Part shown: positions 40,441-45,524 of the stretch, one piece after another
Layout of the letters: each line of letters starts with the position of its first letter
Position numbering within the stretch: position 1 is the stretch's first letter
Source: a virus
Direction: 5' to 3' (one strand)
Virus record (IMG/VR): IMGVR_UViG_3300027743_000043
Coordinates: 1 to 45,524 of that record
DNA length: 45,524 nucleotides
Notes under the pieces: model-generated
The model's input: the letters and a program-made list of their open reading frames with translations, nothing else
Told to the model about the DNA's origin: nothing
Database searches by the model: none
Program-made: the position numbers and the translations under genes

Positions 40441-40677
40441 TCAGCGGTAGTAGCGGTTGGACTTGCGGCGGTAGGGGGACAGGTCGTAGCGGCGGGCAGC
40501 AGCCTCGTCGGCCTTGCTGACCGCGCGGGGGACGCTGGCCCAGCCCGACGCCCACTCGACGCCGTCCTCGGACAGCTTCGGCGCGCCCAGCTTCGTGTGG
40601 CCGGTGACGTGGGGGTTGGCGCTCTGCGAGAGACCGGACAGGCAGGCCATGCGGCCGAACTCAAAGGGGGTAGCCAT
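40441..40677 (-). CDS. Small unknown protein
   Basis: 78 aa, AAAGGACAACC upstream of ATG 40677, promoter-like element d 24 bases upstream. MATPFEFGRMACLSGLSQSA, basic Arg/Tyr-rich end (YDLSPYRRKSNRYYR) that could bind nucleic acid. Not recognised. Confidence 0.6.
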   Translation of the reverse strand: MATPFEFGRMACLSGLSQSANPHVTGHTKLGAPKLSEDGVEWASGWASVPRAVSKADEAAARRYDLSPYRRKSNRYYR

Positions 40678-40700
40678 CGGGGTTGTCCTTTCGGGTTGCA

Positions 40701-40736
40701 GGCACCTTACCCAAGACTCTTCAAAAGAACATCAAC
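40701..40736 (-). promoter_or_regulatory. 36-bp promoter-like element d
   Basis: Begins GTTGATGTTCTTTTGAAG, followed by AGTCTTGG (GAGTC, a GANTC site) and TAAGGTGCC. 24 bases before ATG 40677; its first bases overlap the stop of the HD-domain gene. Confidence 0.7.
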
Positions 40737-41184
40737 GCAGCATCCCCAGCAGAGCATCTTGCAGAACTATCTGGGCGGTCTCGTACCGACGGGCTAGGCT
40801 GGGTGTCAGCCCGTCGGACCTGGCGGGGTCCAGGTTGTCGGCCAGGTCGGCCAGCTTCACCCGGACGGCATCGAAGTTCCCCGACTGGGCGATCGCCTGG
40901 ATGTACTCGGCGTAGGTCTTCCGGTGGTCTCGGGTCAGGAGGGCGACCGACTCGATCACGCCCAGCGGGAAGCCAGCGAACCGGAGGTCGTCGGCGTCGA
41001 CGTGCGTGTCCTCGATCGCGTCGTGGAGCAGGGCGACCATCTTTATCTCGAGCGGAGCGTAGGCTCCCAGCCGGCGCATCACGCGATCAGCGTGCTGCCA
41101 GTAGGGCTCGCCCCTCTTGTCCGTCAGCCCGTCGTGGGCATCCTTGACGAAGTCCAGGGTTCTCCTCAGGTCCATCGGCTGCAT
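40732..41184 (-). CDS. HD-domain hydrolase, SpoT/MESH1-like
   Basis: A 150-aa protein. H31 (WQHADRVMRRLG), VALLHDAIEDTHVD (H54-D55, E58-D59) and VRVKLADLADNLDPAR (D113) follow the order of (p)ppGpp hydrolases (H ... HDxxEDT ... D). Length is close to single-domain small alarmone hydrolases. It would remove ppGpp and keep host transcription and replication active. Start ATG 41184 (or third codon on, 41175), GGAGCAGGAAG upstream. Other nucleotide phosphohydrolase substrates are possible. Confidence 0.75.
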   Translation of the reverse strand: MQPMDLRRTLDFVKDAHDGLTDKRGEPYWQHADRVMRRLGAYAPLEIKMVALLHDAIEDTHVDADDLRFAGFPLGVIESVALLTRDHRKTYAEYIQAIAQSGNFDAVRVKLADLADNLDPARSDGLTPSLARRYETAQIVLQDALLGMLR

Positions 41185-41195
41185 CTTCCTGCTCC

Positions 41196-41399
41196 TCAGA
41201 TCGTGATGGTCTTGTGGGTGACTTCGGTCAGCAGGACCCGATAGTCGTGGTCCAGGCGAGCGCCGTCCCGGCGGATGCGGGCGACGGCAGCCTTCGCGAT
41301 CTCCAGGGTGGTGAAGGTCTGGTCGTTGGCCGAGACGACGTCGGTGCCGTTCTTCGACATCCAGAGGGTGCTGACGCGGTAGAAGGTGTTCGTGCTCAT
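41196..41399 (-). CDS. Small unknown protein
   Basis: 67 aa from ATG 41399 behind AGGACTTCAGACC, with promoter-like element e 31 bases upstream. MSTNTFYRVSTLWMSKNGTD then EIAKAAVARIRRDGARLDHD. Mixed alpha/beta; not recognised. Further upstream residues of the same open frame are not needed. Confidence 0.6.
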   Translation of the reverse strand: MSTNTFYRVSTLWMSKNGTDVVSANDQTFTTLEIAKAAVARIRRDGARLDHDYRVLLTEVTHKTITI

Positions 41400-41429
41400 G
41401 GTCTGAAGTCCTGTGCCTGTTTCGATGGG

Positions 41430-41465
41430 GCTAGCATATTCAAGAAACGTTTGCAGAGCGTTAAC
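41430..41465 (-). promoter_or_regulatory. 36-bp promoter-like element e
   Basis: Begins GTTAACGCTCTGCAAACG and ends TATGCTAGC, the most canonical -10-like copy (TATGCT). 31 bases before ATG 41399. Confidence 0.7.
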
Positions 41466-41467
41466 GA

Positions 41468-41501
41468 TCACAGGTACCTCCAAGCATTTTCCATGGCGCC
41501 C
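41468..41501. repeat. 34-bp direct repeat, copy 1
   Basis: Identical over 34 bases to 41763-41796. Encodes the end GAMENAWRYL and stop on the minus strand, here without the rest of that gene (only a 11-residue open frame from ATG 41501). Confidence 0.95.
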
Positions 41502-41505
41502 ATGA

Positions 41506-41766
41506 TCAGGTCGTCGAGTTGATTGCGGTGGATAGGGCGCTCATCGCGCAGTGGCAGGGGTGGTCGGCTCCGGTGCATCCGTCGCCGCAGTGGTTCTTGG
41601 ATCGCTGGGCGGCAAACAGCTTGGCAAAGTCCTCCTGCGCCTTGTTCGCGATCGCCAGCTCCCGGGCCTCGTCGGCCGTCAACCACTCGCGGTCTTCGGG
41701 GGTTGGGGAGCCGCCCAGCATGAACAGCCGGGTGGCCATCGAGTCGTCGTTCGGGTCTTGGGTCAC
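41506..41766 (-). CDS. Small Cys/His-rich unknown protein
   Basis: 86 aa from GTG 41766, overlapping the upstream stop (GTGA). VTQDPNDDSMATRLFMLGGS, a helical middle (DEARELAIANKAQEDFAKLF) and CGDGCTGADHPCHCAMSAL near the end, a possible metal-binding cluster. Flanked by the two copies of the 34-bp direct repeat, so it looks inserted by a duplication or recombination event. Confidence 0.6.
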   Translation of the reverse strand: MTQDPNDDSMATRLFMLGGSPTPEDREWLTADEARELAIANKAQEDFAKLFAAQRSKNHCGDGCTGADHPCHCAMSALSTAINSTT

Positions 41767-41796
41767 AGGTACCTCCAAGCATTTTCCATGGCGCCC
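41763..41796. repeat. 34-bp direct repeat, copy 2
   Basis: Lies at the end of the gene at 41763-42053 and includes its last ten codons and stop. Copy 1 is 295 bases to the left. Confidence 0.95.
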
Positions 41797-42053
41797 TTGA
41801 GGGCTTCCTTCTGCGACAGGCCATAGCCCGACCACATCCGGCCGTTCGGATACCACACGACGATCTGGTCCGGACCGTCCTTGTGGCCGCGGGCCATCAG
41901 CCACTGCTTGCCGTGGAGGGTGGCCACCCGGAAGCCGACGAACTCGTCGATGCCGGAGTAGTCCTTGGCGAATGCGGGCTTGTCGACCAGCGGGAGGTCT
42001 ACGCGGAACTCGGCGAAGCCGGTCGGGATCTGGATGGTGACGGTGCGGGCCAT
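41763..42053 (-). CDS. Small unknown protein
   Basis: 96 aa from ATG 42053. MARTVTIQIPTGFAEFRVDL, FVGFRVATLHGKQWLMARGH, IVVWYPNGRMWSGYGLSQKE and the C-terminal KGAMENAWRYL. Compact alpha/beta pattern with many aromatic residues. Not recognised. Its 3' end is duplicated downstream. Confidence 0.6.
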   Translation of the reverse strand: MARTVTIQIPTGFAEFRVDLPLVDKPAFAKDYSGIDEFVGFRVATLHGKQWLMARGHKDGPDQIVVWYPNGRMWSGYGLSQKEALKGAMENAWRYL

Positions 42054-42054
42054 G

Positions 42055-42177
42055 TTAGCAGGCCCCCGTGAGGGTGATGCGGAGGCGGCCAGCGTCGGCC
42101 TTGAAGCCGATGCCGCGCTGAGCGAGGCCGGCGATCGTTTCGATGAATTGTTCGAGGTCTACGCAGTCGATGGTCAT
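42055..42177 (-). CDS. Tiny unknown protein
   Basis: 40 aa, ATG 42177 behind AGGACAACTCC and promoter-like element f 31 bases upstream. MTIDCVDLEQFIETIAGLAQ then RGIGFKADAGRLRITLTGAC. It resembles a compact helix plus strands. It abuts the next gene by one base (TAAC ATG). Not recognised. Confidence 0.55.
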   Translation of the reverse strand: MTIDCVDLEQFIETIAGLAQRGIGFKADAGRLRITLTGAC

Positions 42178-42207
42178 TGGAGTTGTCCTGTTGCCTGTTT
42201 CGATGCA

Positions 42208-42243
42208 GGCACCGTACTCCAAGACTCTTCAACAGAACATCTC
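42208..42243 (-). promoter_or_regulatory. 36-bp promoter-like element f
   Basis: Begins GAGATGTTCTGTTGAAG, followed by AGTCTTGG (GANTC) and TACGGTGCC. 31 bases before ATG 42177. The -35-like part is degenerate. Confidence 0.65.
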
Positions 42244-42270
42244 ATGCAGGGATCATTCGCAGAAAAAAGT

Positions 42271-42657
42271 TCAGGCCGGCTTCTTGGGCTCCGCCGCCAG
42301 GTGCTCCCCGGCCAGGCCTCGGGCGTCGTTCGCCCCGGCGGCGATCCGACGGACGACCTCCACGCTCGCCAGGAGCCACGCCCGTCGGGCATCGCTGTAG
42401 GCATCCCGTTCATCCCGGGCCTTCGACTCAGCCTCCCAGCGGGCTGCTCTGGTCGCCCGGAGGGCCTCCCGCTTCACCGGGTCGTGGAGGGCACAGAAGC
42501 CCATCCGCTTGCCCTCGTACTGGCGCCAGACCTTCACCTTGTTTCGGCACTGGTGGCTGAAGTAGCTGCCCACTCCCCGGACGGCGCACCGGCACCGAGT
42601 GGCGTCGGGCTGACGCTGACTGAGCGCCCGGTTCGGGGACCAGATGAAGAAGCTCAT
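42271..42657 (-). CDS. Unknown Cys/His-containing basic protein
   Basis: 128 aa from ATG 42657. MSFFIWSPNRALSQRQPDAT, RCRCAVRGVGSYFSHQCRNK and GFCALHDPVKREALRATRAA contain four Cys and two His that could hold zinc, with a basic helical end. Possibly nucleic-acid binding. Not recognised. Confidence 0.55.
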   Translation of the reverse strand: MSFFIWSPNRALSQRQPDATRCRCAVRGVGSYFSHQCRNKVKVWRQYEGKRMGFCALHDPVKREALRATRAARWEAESKARDERDAYSDARRAWLLASVEVVRRIAAGANDARGLAGEHLAAEPKKPA

Positions 42658-42661
42658 GGGG

Positions 42662-42778
42662 TCACCGGAGGAGGAGTGGACCGAGGACTGCGGCCAGGTA
42701 CAGGCCGAGGATGACCACCCAGAAGACCAGCTCGCTCAGGCATCCTCGGAGCCTTCCGTTTCCGTCGCCGGATACCAT
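42662..42778 (-). CDS. Tiny single-span membrane protein
   Basis: 38 aa from ATG 42778 (AAGGG upstream), overlapping the upstream gene by 43 bases. MVSGDGNGRLRGCLSELVFW then VVILGLYLAAVLGPLLLR: one clear membrane span. A later non-ATG start is possible. Function unknown. Confidence 0.45.
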   Translation of the reverse strand: MVSGDGNGRLRGCLSELVFWVVILGLYLAAVLGPLLLR

Positions 42779-43005
42779 CTCGCACCCTTCTCGCCCTGCG
42801 TCACTGCGCTGTGAACCTTGCCGCGATCGCGCAGCCACTTCAGATCCGGGTCGATCAGGTTCGACTTCAGCCCAGCCCTCTTGCGTTCTTCGCACCGAAA
42901 GTACGACTTGAACACGTCGGCCCCACTCAGTCCGGGGCTGGCCCGGATGATGCTCTCGATGATGCTCCGACGGACCAGCGTTCGGCCATCAGTGTACTTG
43001 GGCAT
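42736..43005 (-). CDS. Putative small winged-helix protein
   Basis: 89 aa from ATG 43005, GGAGGAG upstream. MPKYTDGRTLVRRSIIESII, LSGADVFKSYFRCEERKRAG and DPDLKWLRDRGKVHSAVTQG look like a winged helix in pattern, with an acidic end. Not recognised as a named family. Confidence 0.55.
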   Translation of the reverse strand: MPKYTDGRTLVRRSIIESIIRASPGLSGADVFKSYFRCEERKRAGLKSNLIDPDLKWLRDRGKVHSAVTQGEKGARWYPATETEGSEDA

Positions 43006-43038
43006 CTTCACTCCTCCCTGATGGTCTCATCGCCGTTG

Positions 43039-43263
43039 TCATCGCGCTCTCTTATTCCACGCGGCGGAGGCCTCGGCTCGTCGTGGATAGCCGATCGTGT
43101 TTGTCATTCCCATCGGACAGCCGTCTCGAATGTCACGGCAATAGGCGCGCCAGCTTGCGATTGTTGAGCCGTTGCTGTCGTGCTCCAGCCCGGCCTCCGA
43201 TCCGCAAAACGGACACGGCTGCAACTCGCCCTTGATCGGCGGTACAATGACGGGCTCGGTCAT
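43039..43263 (-). CDS. Lar-like restriction-alleviation zinc protein
   Basis: 74 aa from ATG 43263 (ATGA overlap). ELQPCPFCGSEAGLEHDSN, WRAYCRDIRDGCPMGMTNTI and a final AEASAAWNKRAR match the Lar family pattern (PCPFCGS ... C ... C ... A...WN.R), small zinc proteins that in Rac prophage ease host restriction. Many phage Lar-like proteins have other roles. Confidence 0.7.
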   Translation of the reverse strand: MTEPVIVPPIKGELQPCPFCGSEAGLEHDSNGSTIASWRAYCRDIRDGCPMGMTNTIGYPRRAEASAAWNKRAR

Positions 43264-43508
43264 GGCTTGGTTCCAAGAACTGCCGTCCTGGTCCTGTCGA
43301 TCGCATCCACAAGGGGGTTGGTCCCGGCATCGCTCAGCTCTGCCCAAGTGACCGTGCGGGAGTCTCGAGCCTGCAGGGGGTGGTGCAAAGCGCAGGTCGT
43401 CACCGCGATGCCCTCCGGCACGATGCGCATCACGGTCGTCGCTTCGTCGAAGCCCTTGCCCCGGTGAACCCTGTCGACGTGGGCGGCGGCTCTCATCAGC
43501 ATGTCCAT
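43260..43508 (-). CDS. Small unknown protein
   Basis: 82 aa, GAGGAGAG upstream of ATG 43508. MDMLMRAAAHVDRVHRGKGF, strands TTVMRIVPEGIAVTTCALHH. Ends ATGA-coupled with the Lar-like gene. Not recognised. Confidence 0.6.
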   Translation of the reverse strand: MDMLMRAAAHVDRVHRGKGFDEATTVMRIVPEGIAVTTCALHHPLQARDSRTVTWAELSDAGTNPLVDAIDRTRTAVLGTKP

Positions 43509-43539
43509 TCACTTCTCTCCTCTGTTGCAATGGCTTGGG

Positions 43540-44586
43540 TCAACCGGCTCGCGTGGCTGACCTCCCCTTGAAGCGTTCGACCGAGTAGTCGTGGACGACG
43601 AAGCCGAGGGCGGCGTCGCCCCGCTCGTGCTCGGCGATCCACGTCTTGCCCTTCAGCGTCTCCCGCCAGAAGCCCCGGACCATGTGCCGCTTCCTGCGGG
43701 CCAGGGCCTGCACGCGGTCCAGGATCGTCATGGCCCGGATCGTCGGGACGGTCAGGGTGACGACAGTGTGCGAGATGAACTTCTTGTAGTTCCCCTTGGC
43801 CACGTAGCCCTTCGAGGGGTGGACTTCGCGGAAGGCGACGGGAAGGTCGTTGATCGTCGAGAGGAACGCCCAGAGATAGCGCAGGTCGCCGGCGAGCTCA
43901 GCGATCGGGTTGTGCTTCTGGATCTCGACCATCATCTGCGAGATGGTGGTCTCGATCAGGGGCGACGGCATGATCCCGACGTGGGGGCTCCTGTAGTGCA
44001 GGTCACCCGTGAGCACGCCCTCGACCGACGCCGTCGTCGTGGCCCGGTCGGGCTGCAGGTGCGAGGCGATCGGCATCTCCCGGTCCATGACCCTCCAGGG
44101 GAGGGGGTGGTCCTCCGAGCACCAGGCGTACGCCAGGAAGTGGGGCTGCGCTTGCTCGAGCGTCTCGTCGTGCGCACCGTAGGTGTGGCTGGCGCACTCG
44201 ATCGCCGTGAAGGCGTAGTCGATCGTCGGGTGCTGGATGCACAGCCAGCCGAGGCGCGCGGGCATCTCCCCGATGGATGGGGGGTCCAGGAACTGGGTGC
44301 CGATCTCGAGGGCCCTGCTGTGCCGGACCCTGGCGTTGTACTCGATCCACGTCACCCGGTGGGGCAGGCGAGACAGGAAGCGCATCGCGTTCAGCGACGC
44401 AGCCGTGTCCTCTCCGAGCCGATCCGCACCGCCGATGTCCGCGAGGAACGAACTCATCGAGTCGTCCATCACGAACTTGCGGGCTCCGGCCAGCGTCTCG
44501 GCGAACTTGCGCCCCCCGATCAGGTGCCCGTGCTTGGACAGGCACCGGCCGATGATCGCGTCGGCCAGGGTCGGGGGGTTCTTCAA
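43540..44586 (-). CDS. Conserved phage protein of unknown function
   Basis: 348 aa from TTG 44586, which overlaps the upstream stop (TTGA) behind GGAGGGTGGC; residues before it look non-coding. Helical N-terminal half (FAETLAGARKFVMDDSMSSF), and a C-terminal end (KRHMVRGFWRETLKGKTWIA, EHERGDAALGFVVHDYSVER) typical of a phage family I have seen near early genes but cannot name. Soluble. Confidence 0.65.
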   Translation of the reverse strand: MKNPPTLADAIIGRCLSKHGHLIGGRKFAETLAGARKFVMDDSMSSFLADIGGADRLGEDTAASLNAMRFLSRLPHRVTWIEYNARVRHSRALEIGTQFLDPPSIGEMPARLGWLCIQHPTIDYAFTAIECASHTYGAHDETLEQAQPHFLAYAWCSEDHPLPWRVMDREMPIASHLQPDRATTTASVEGVLTGDLHYRSPHVGIMPSPLIETTISQMMVEIQKHNPIAELAGDLRYLWAFLSTINDLPVAFREVHPSKGYVAKGNYKKFISHTVVTLTVPTIRAMTILDRVQALARRKRHMVRGFWRETLKGKTWIAEHERGDAALGFVVHDYSVERFKGRSATRAG

Positions 44587-45077
44587 GCCACCCTCCTGTG
44601 GCTCTGGGTGCGCGCCCAGCTCAGCAGCCCGTCCGGGCCCGGTTGGACGTACCGGCTGCGCGGAACCTCGCCCCACGTGCGCGGCATGGGCTCGTAGACC
44701 CAAGCGATGTAGTCCTTCGGATCGCCGTCGATCCTGACCCGGCGCTTGACCCTGCGGTAGTGCCCGTGGGCTACGCCCTCGAGCCGGTCCATCGACTTCA
44801 GCATGTCCGCCTCGTCCGGGCCCTTCAGGTCGAAGACCTCGCCCCGGACCTGGGCTCCGCCGGGGTGCCCGTCACAGTTGAAGATGTAGGGGTAGCCCAC
44901 GTTCTTCATCCGATACGTCGCCCTGGTCGTCGCCTCGCCCTGGAACGATGCTCGGTCCAAGTGCCAGTGGTTCCCATAACCTCTCATCAAGGTCCCGTAC
45001 ACAAACACCAGCGTCCGCTGGTCCCGGACCTTCGTCGGGGCGTTGCAGAACAAGATCGTGTCGCGCTTCGTCGTCAT
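44583..45077 (-). CDS. Gamma-glutamylcyclotransferase-like protein
   Basis: 164 aa from ATG 45077 (GGCACAGGAGAAGG leader). TLVFVYGTLMRGYGNHW is the GGCT/AIG2 opening (YGTL), AQVRGEVFDLKGPDEADMLK then SMDRLEGVAHGHYRRVKRRV has the conserved Glu and closing Tyr-Arg. These enzymes cleave gamma-glutamyl amides to 5-oxoproline. In phages the role is unclear; glutathione or amide-linked targets are possible. Confidence 0.75.
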   Translation of the reverse strand: MTTKRDTILFCNAPTKVRDQRTLVFVYGTLMRGYGNHWHLDRASFQGEATTRATYRMKNVGYPYIFNCDGHPGGAQVRGEVFDLKGPDEADMLKSMDRLEGVAHGHYRRVKRRVRIDGDPKDYIAWVYEPMPRTWGEVPRSRYVQPGPDGLLSWARTQSHRRVA

Positions 45078-45210
45078 TGCCTTCTCCTGTGCCATTCAAA
45101 TTCTCGAACGCCTGCCCGAGCTGGCGGGCCTTCAGCTTGGCGACCACCGCCCTCTCCGCCTCGCGAACGAGGCGGGACATCTCGGTGGCGATGGTCTCGC
45201 TGTCCCACAT
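44872..45210 (-). CDS. Unknown protein with long overlap into the next gene
   Basis: 112 aa from ATG 45210 (TGATG overlap). The first ~44 residues look real (MWDSETIATEMSRLVREAER, AVVAKLKARQLGQAFENL). The rest overlaps the cyclotransferase gene in another frame for about 205 bases and looks like a shadow. Either a true overlapping gene or a gene whose proper end was lost by a frameshift near 45100. Confidence 0.45.
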   Translation of the reverse strand: MWDSETIATEMSRLVREAERAVVAKLKARQLGQAFENLNGTGEGNDDEARHDLVLQRPDEGPGPADAGVCVRDLDERLWEPLALGPSIVPGRGDDQGDVSDEERGLPLHLQL

Positions 45211-45407
45211 CAGTCCGCCGAGATCCATCCCAGGTCGACCGGACCGAGGAGGACGCGGATGAAGGTGCCGCCCATGTAGGCTTCGTCGCCAGGGTGGTGC
45301 GGGCGGAACTCGATGTCGACGACCGTCCCGAAGGAGCGGGTGTTGCCGAAGCGGTAGTCGTCGCCGATGCGGAAGTCTGAGTCGTCGCGGTCTGAGCGGA
45401 AGTCCAT
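45210..45407 (-). CDS. Small unknown protein
   Basis: 65 aa from ATG 45407 (CAACAGGAGATC leader), promoter-like element g 28 bases upstream. MDFRSDRDDSDFRIGDDYRF, beta-rich (GTVVDIEFRP, GGTFIRVLLGPVDLG). A compact SH3/OB-like small domain is possible. Not recognised. Confidence 0.6.
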   Translation of the reverse strand: MDFRSDRDDSDFRIGDDYRFGNTRSFGTVVDIEFRPHHPGDEAYMGGTFIRVLLGPVDLGWISAD

Positions 45408-45434
45408 GGTCGTGATCTCCTGTTGCCGTTGGAA

Positions 45435-45470
45435 GCACTCTACTCATGAAACCATTTGCAGAGTGTCAAC
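45435..45470 (-). promoter_or_regulatory. 36-bp promoter-like element g
   Basis: Begins GTTGACACTCTGCAAATGG, the copy with a perfect TTGACA, and ends GAGTAGAGTGC. 28 bases before ATG 45407. Confidence 0.7.
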
Positions 45471-45482
45471 GCCGGCGAACTT

Positions 45483-45524
45483 TCAGGACGCCGCCTCCGC
45501 CGCCGGGGAGGGAGCAGGATCGTG
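45483..45524 (-). CDS. C-terminal end of a further gene (cut by window edge)
   Basis: The last 13 codons plus TGA at 45483 read HDPAPSPAAEAAS in a frame that enters from the right edge. The following element g sits right after this stop, as the other elements do after their upstream genes, which supports a real gene end. Identity cannot be judged. Confidence 0.4.
   Translation of the reverse strand, partial: HDPAPSPAAEAAS

Noticed and set aside
40316-40555. Upstream extension of the 212-codon frame covering 39917-40555
   Set aside because: Crosses two better-supported small genes and is Arg/Pro/Gly-rich.
1-45524. Integrase, excisionase or attachment site showing a temperate phage
   Set aside because: No recombinase motifs found; the XRE-like and winged-helix genes alone do not prove lysogeny.
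1-45524. tRNA or rRNA genes
   Set aside because: No cloverleaf or conserved T-loop found by eye; a tRNA search tool would be needed to be sure.

Overview
The window is a contiguous piece of a tailed double-stranded DNA phage genome (about 64% G+C by eye). Every gene I can support lies on the minus strand, so transcription runs from the right edge to the left edge. Genes are packed with 1-4 base start/stop overlaps (ATGA, GTGA, TTGA, TGATG), which is typical of translationally coupled phage operons. No integrase, tRNA, CRISPR array or insertion sequence was found. Several features point to an alphaproteobacterial host with exosortase-type protein sorting (Caulobacterales/Sphingomonadales-like): a GcrA-like regulator, GANTC sites inside repeated promoter-like elements, a PEPxxWA-CTERM surface protein, and an XRE-like regulator of a family I associate with alphaproteobacterial prophages.

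Layout in order of transcription. (1) 45.5-33.4 kb: a rapidly changing region of about 30 small, mostly unknown genes. Many sit behind one of eight near-identical 36-bp promoter-like elements placed 23-64 bases before a start codon. Recognisable products are a gamma-glutamylcyclotransferase-like protein, a Lar-like zinc protein, a SpoT-like HD hydrolase, a DnaJ-type zinc-finger protein, a DUF6011-like protein, two DNA-binding regulators, a PEP-CTERM protein and a histone-H1-like protein. (2) 33.3-24.7 kb: replication and recombination genes, with several unknown small genes, a family A DNA polymerase with 3'-5' exonuclease domain, a DUF1643 protein, a Cas4/RecB-like nuclease and a conserved possible ssDNA-binding protein. 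(3) 24.6-21.9 kb: a PrimPol-SF3 helicase fusion, followed by a 409-bp AT-richer intergenic region with a 15-bp perfect inverted repeat, a candidate origin. (4) 21.4-18.8 kb: a DUF5681/small-terminase-like gene, then 1.4 kb dominated by an exactly periodic 62-bp repeat in three blocks (14 copies), interrupted by a small secreted Cys-rich protein gene and a TGTG-rich repeat patch, then the gcrA-like gene. (5) 18.8-0 kb: the late module, with a structural unknown, large terminase, a portal fused to an Acb1-like anti-CBASS phosphoesterase domain, a collagen/DUF4082/polyglycine tail fibre, further fibre or spike genes, a Mu F-like minor head protein, an unusual sugar-modification cassette (membrane protein, ATP-grasp ligase, methyltransferase, three glycosyltransferase-like proteins), a capsid protease with in-frame nested scaffold, the decoration protein and the start of the DUF2184 major capsid protein.

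How the parts may work together: early genes from the 36-bp promoters take over host control (ppGpp, DNA binding, GcrA/CcrM circuit). PrimPol-helicase, polymerase and nuclease replicate and process DNA, and the late operon packages DNA and builds particles that may be glycosylated. The PEP-CTERM and secreted Cys-rich proteins suggest the phage also alters the host surface. A near-palindromic 9-mer (CCCGWCGGG) is about ten times over-represented outside the sugar and fibre modules.
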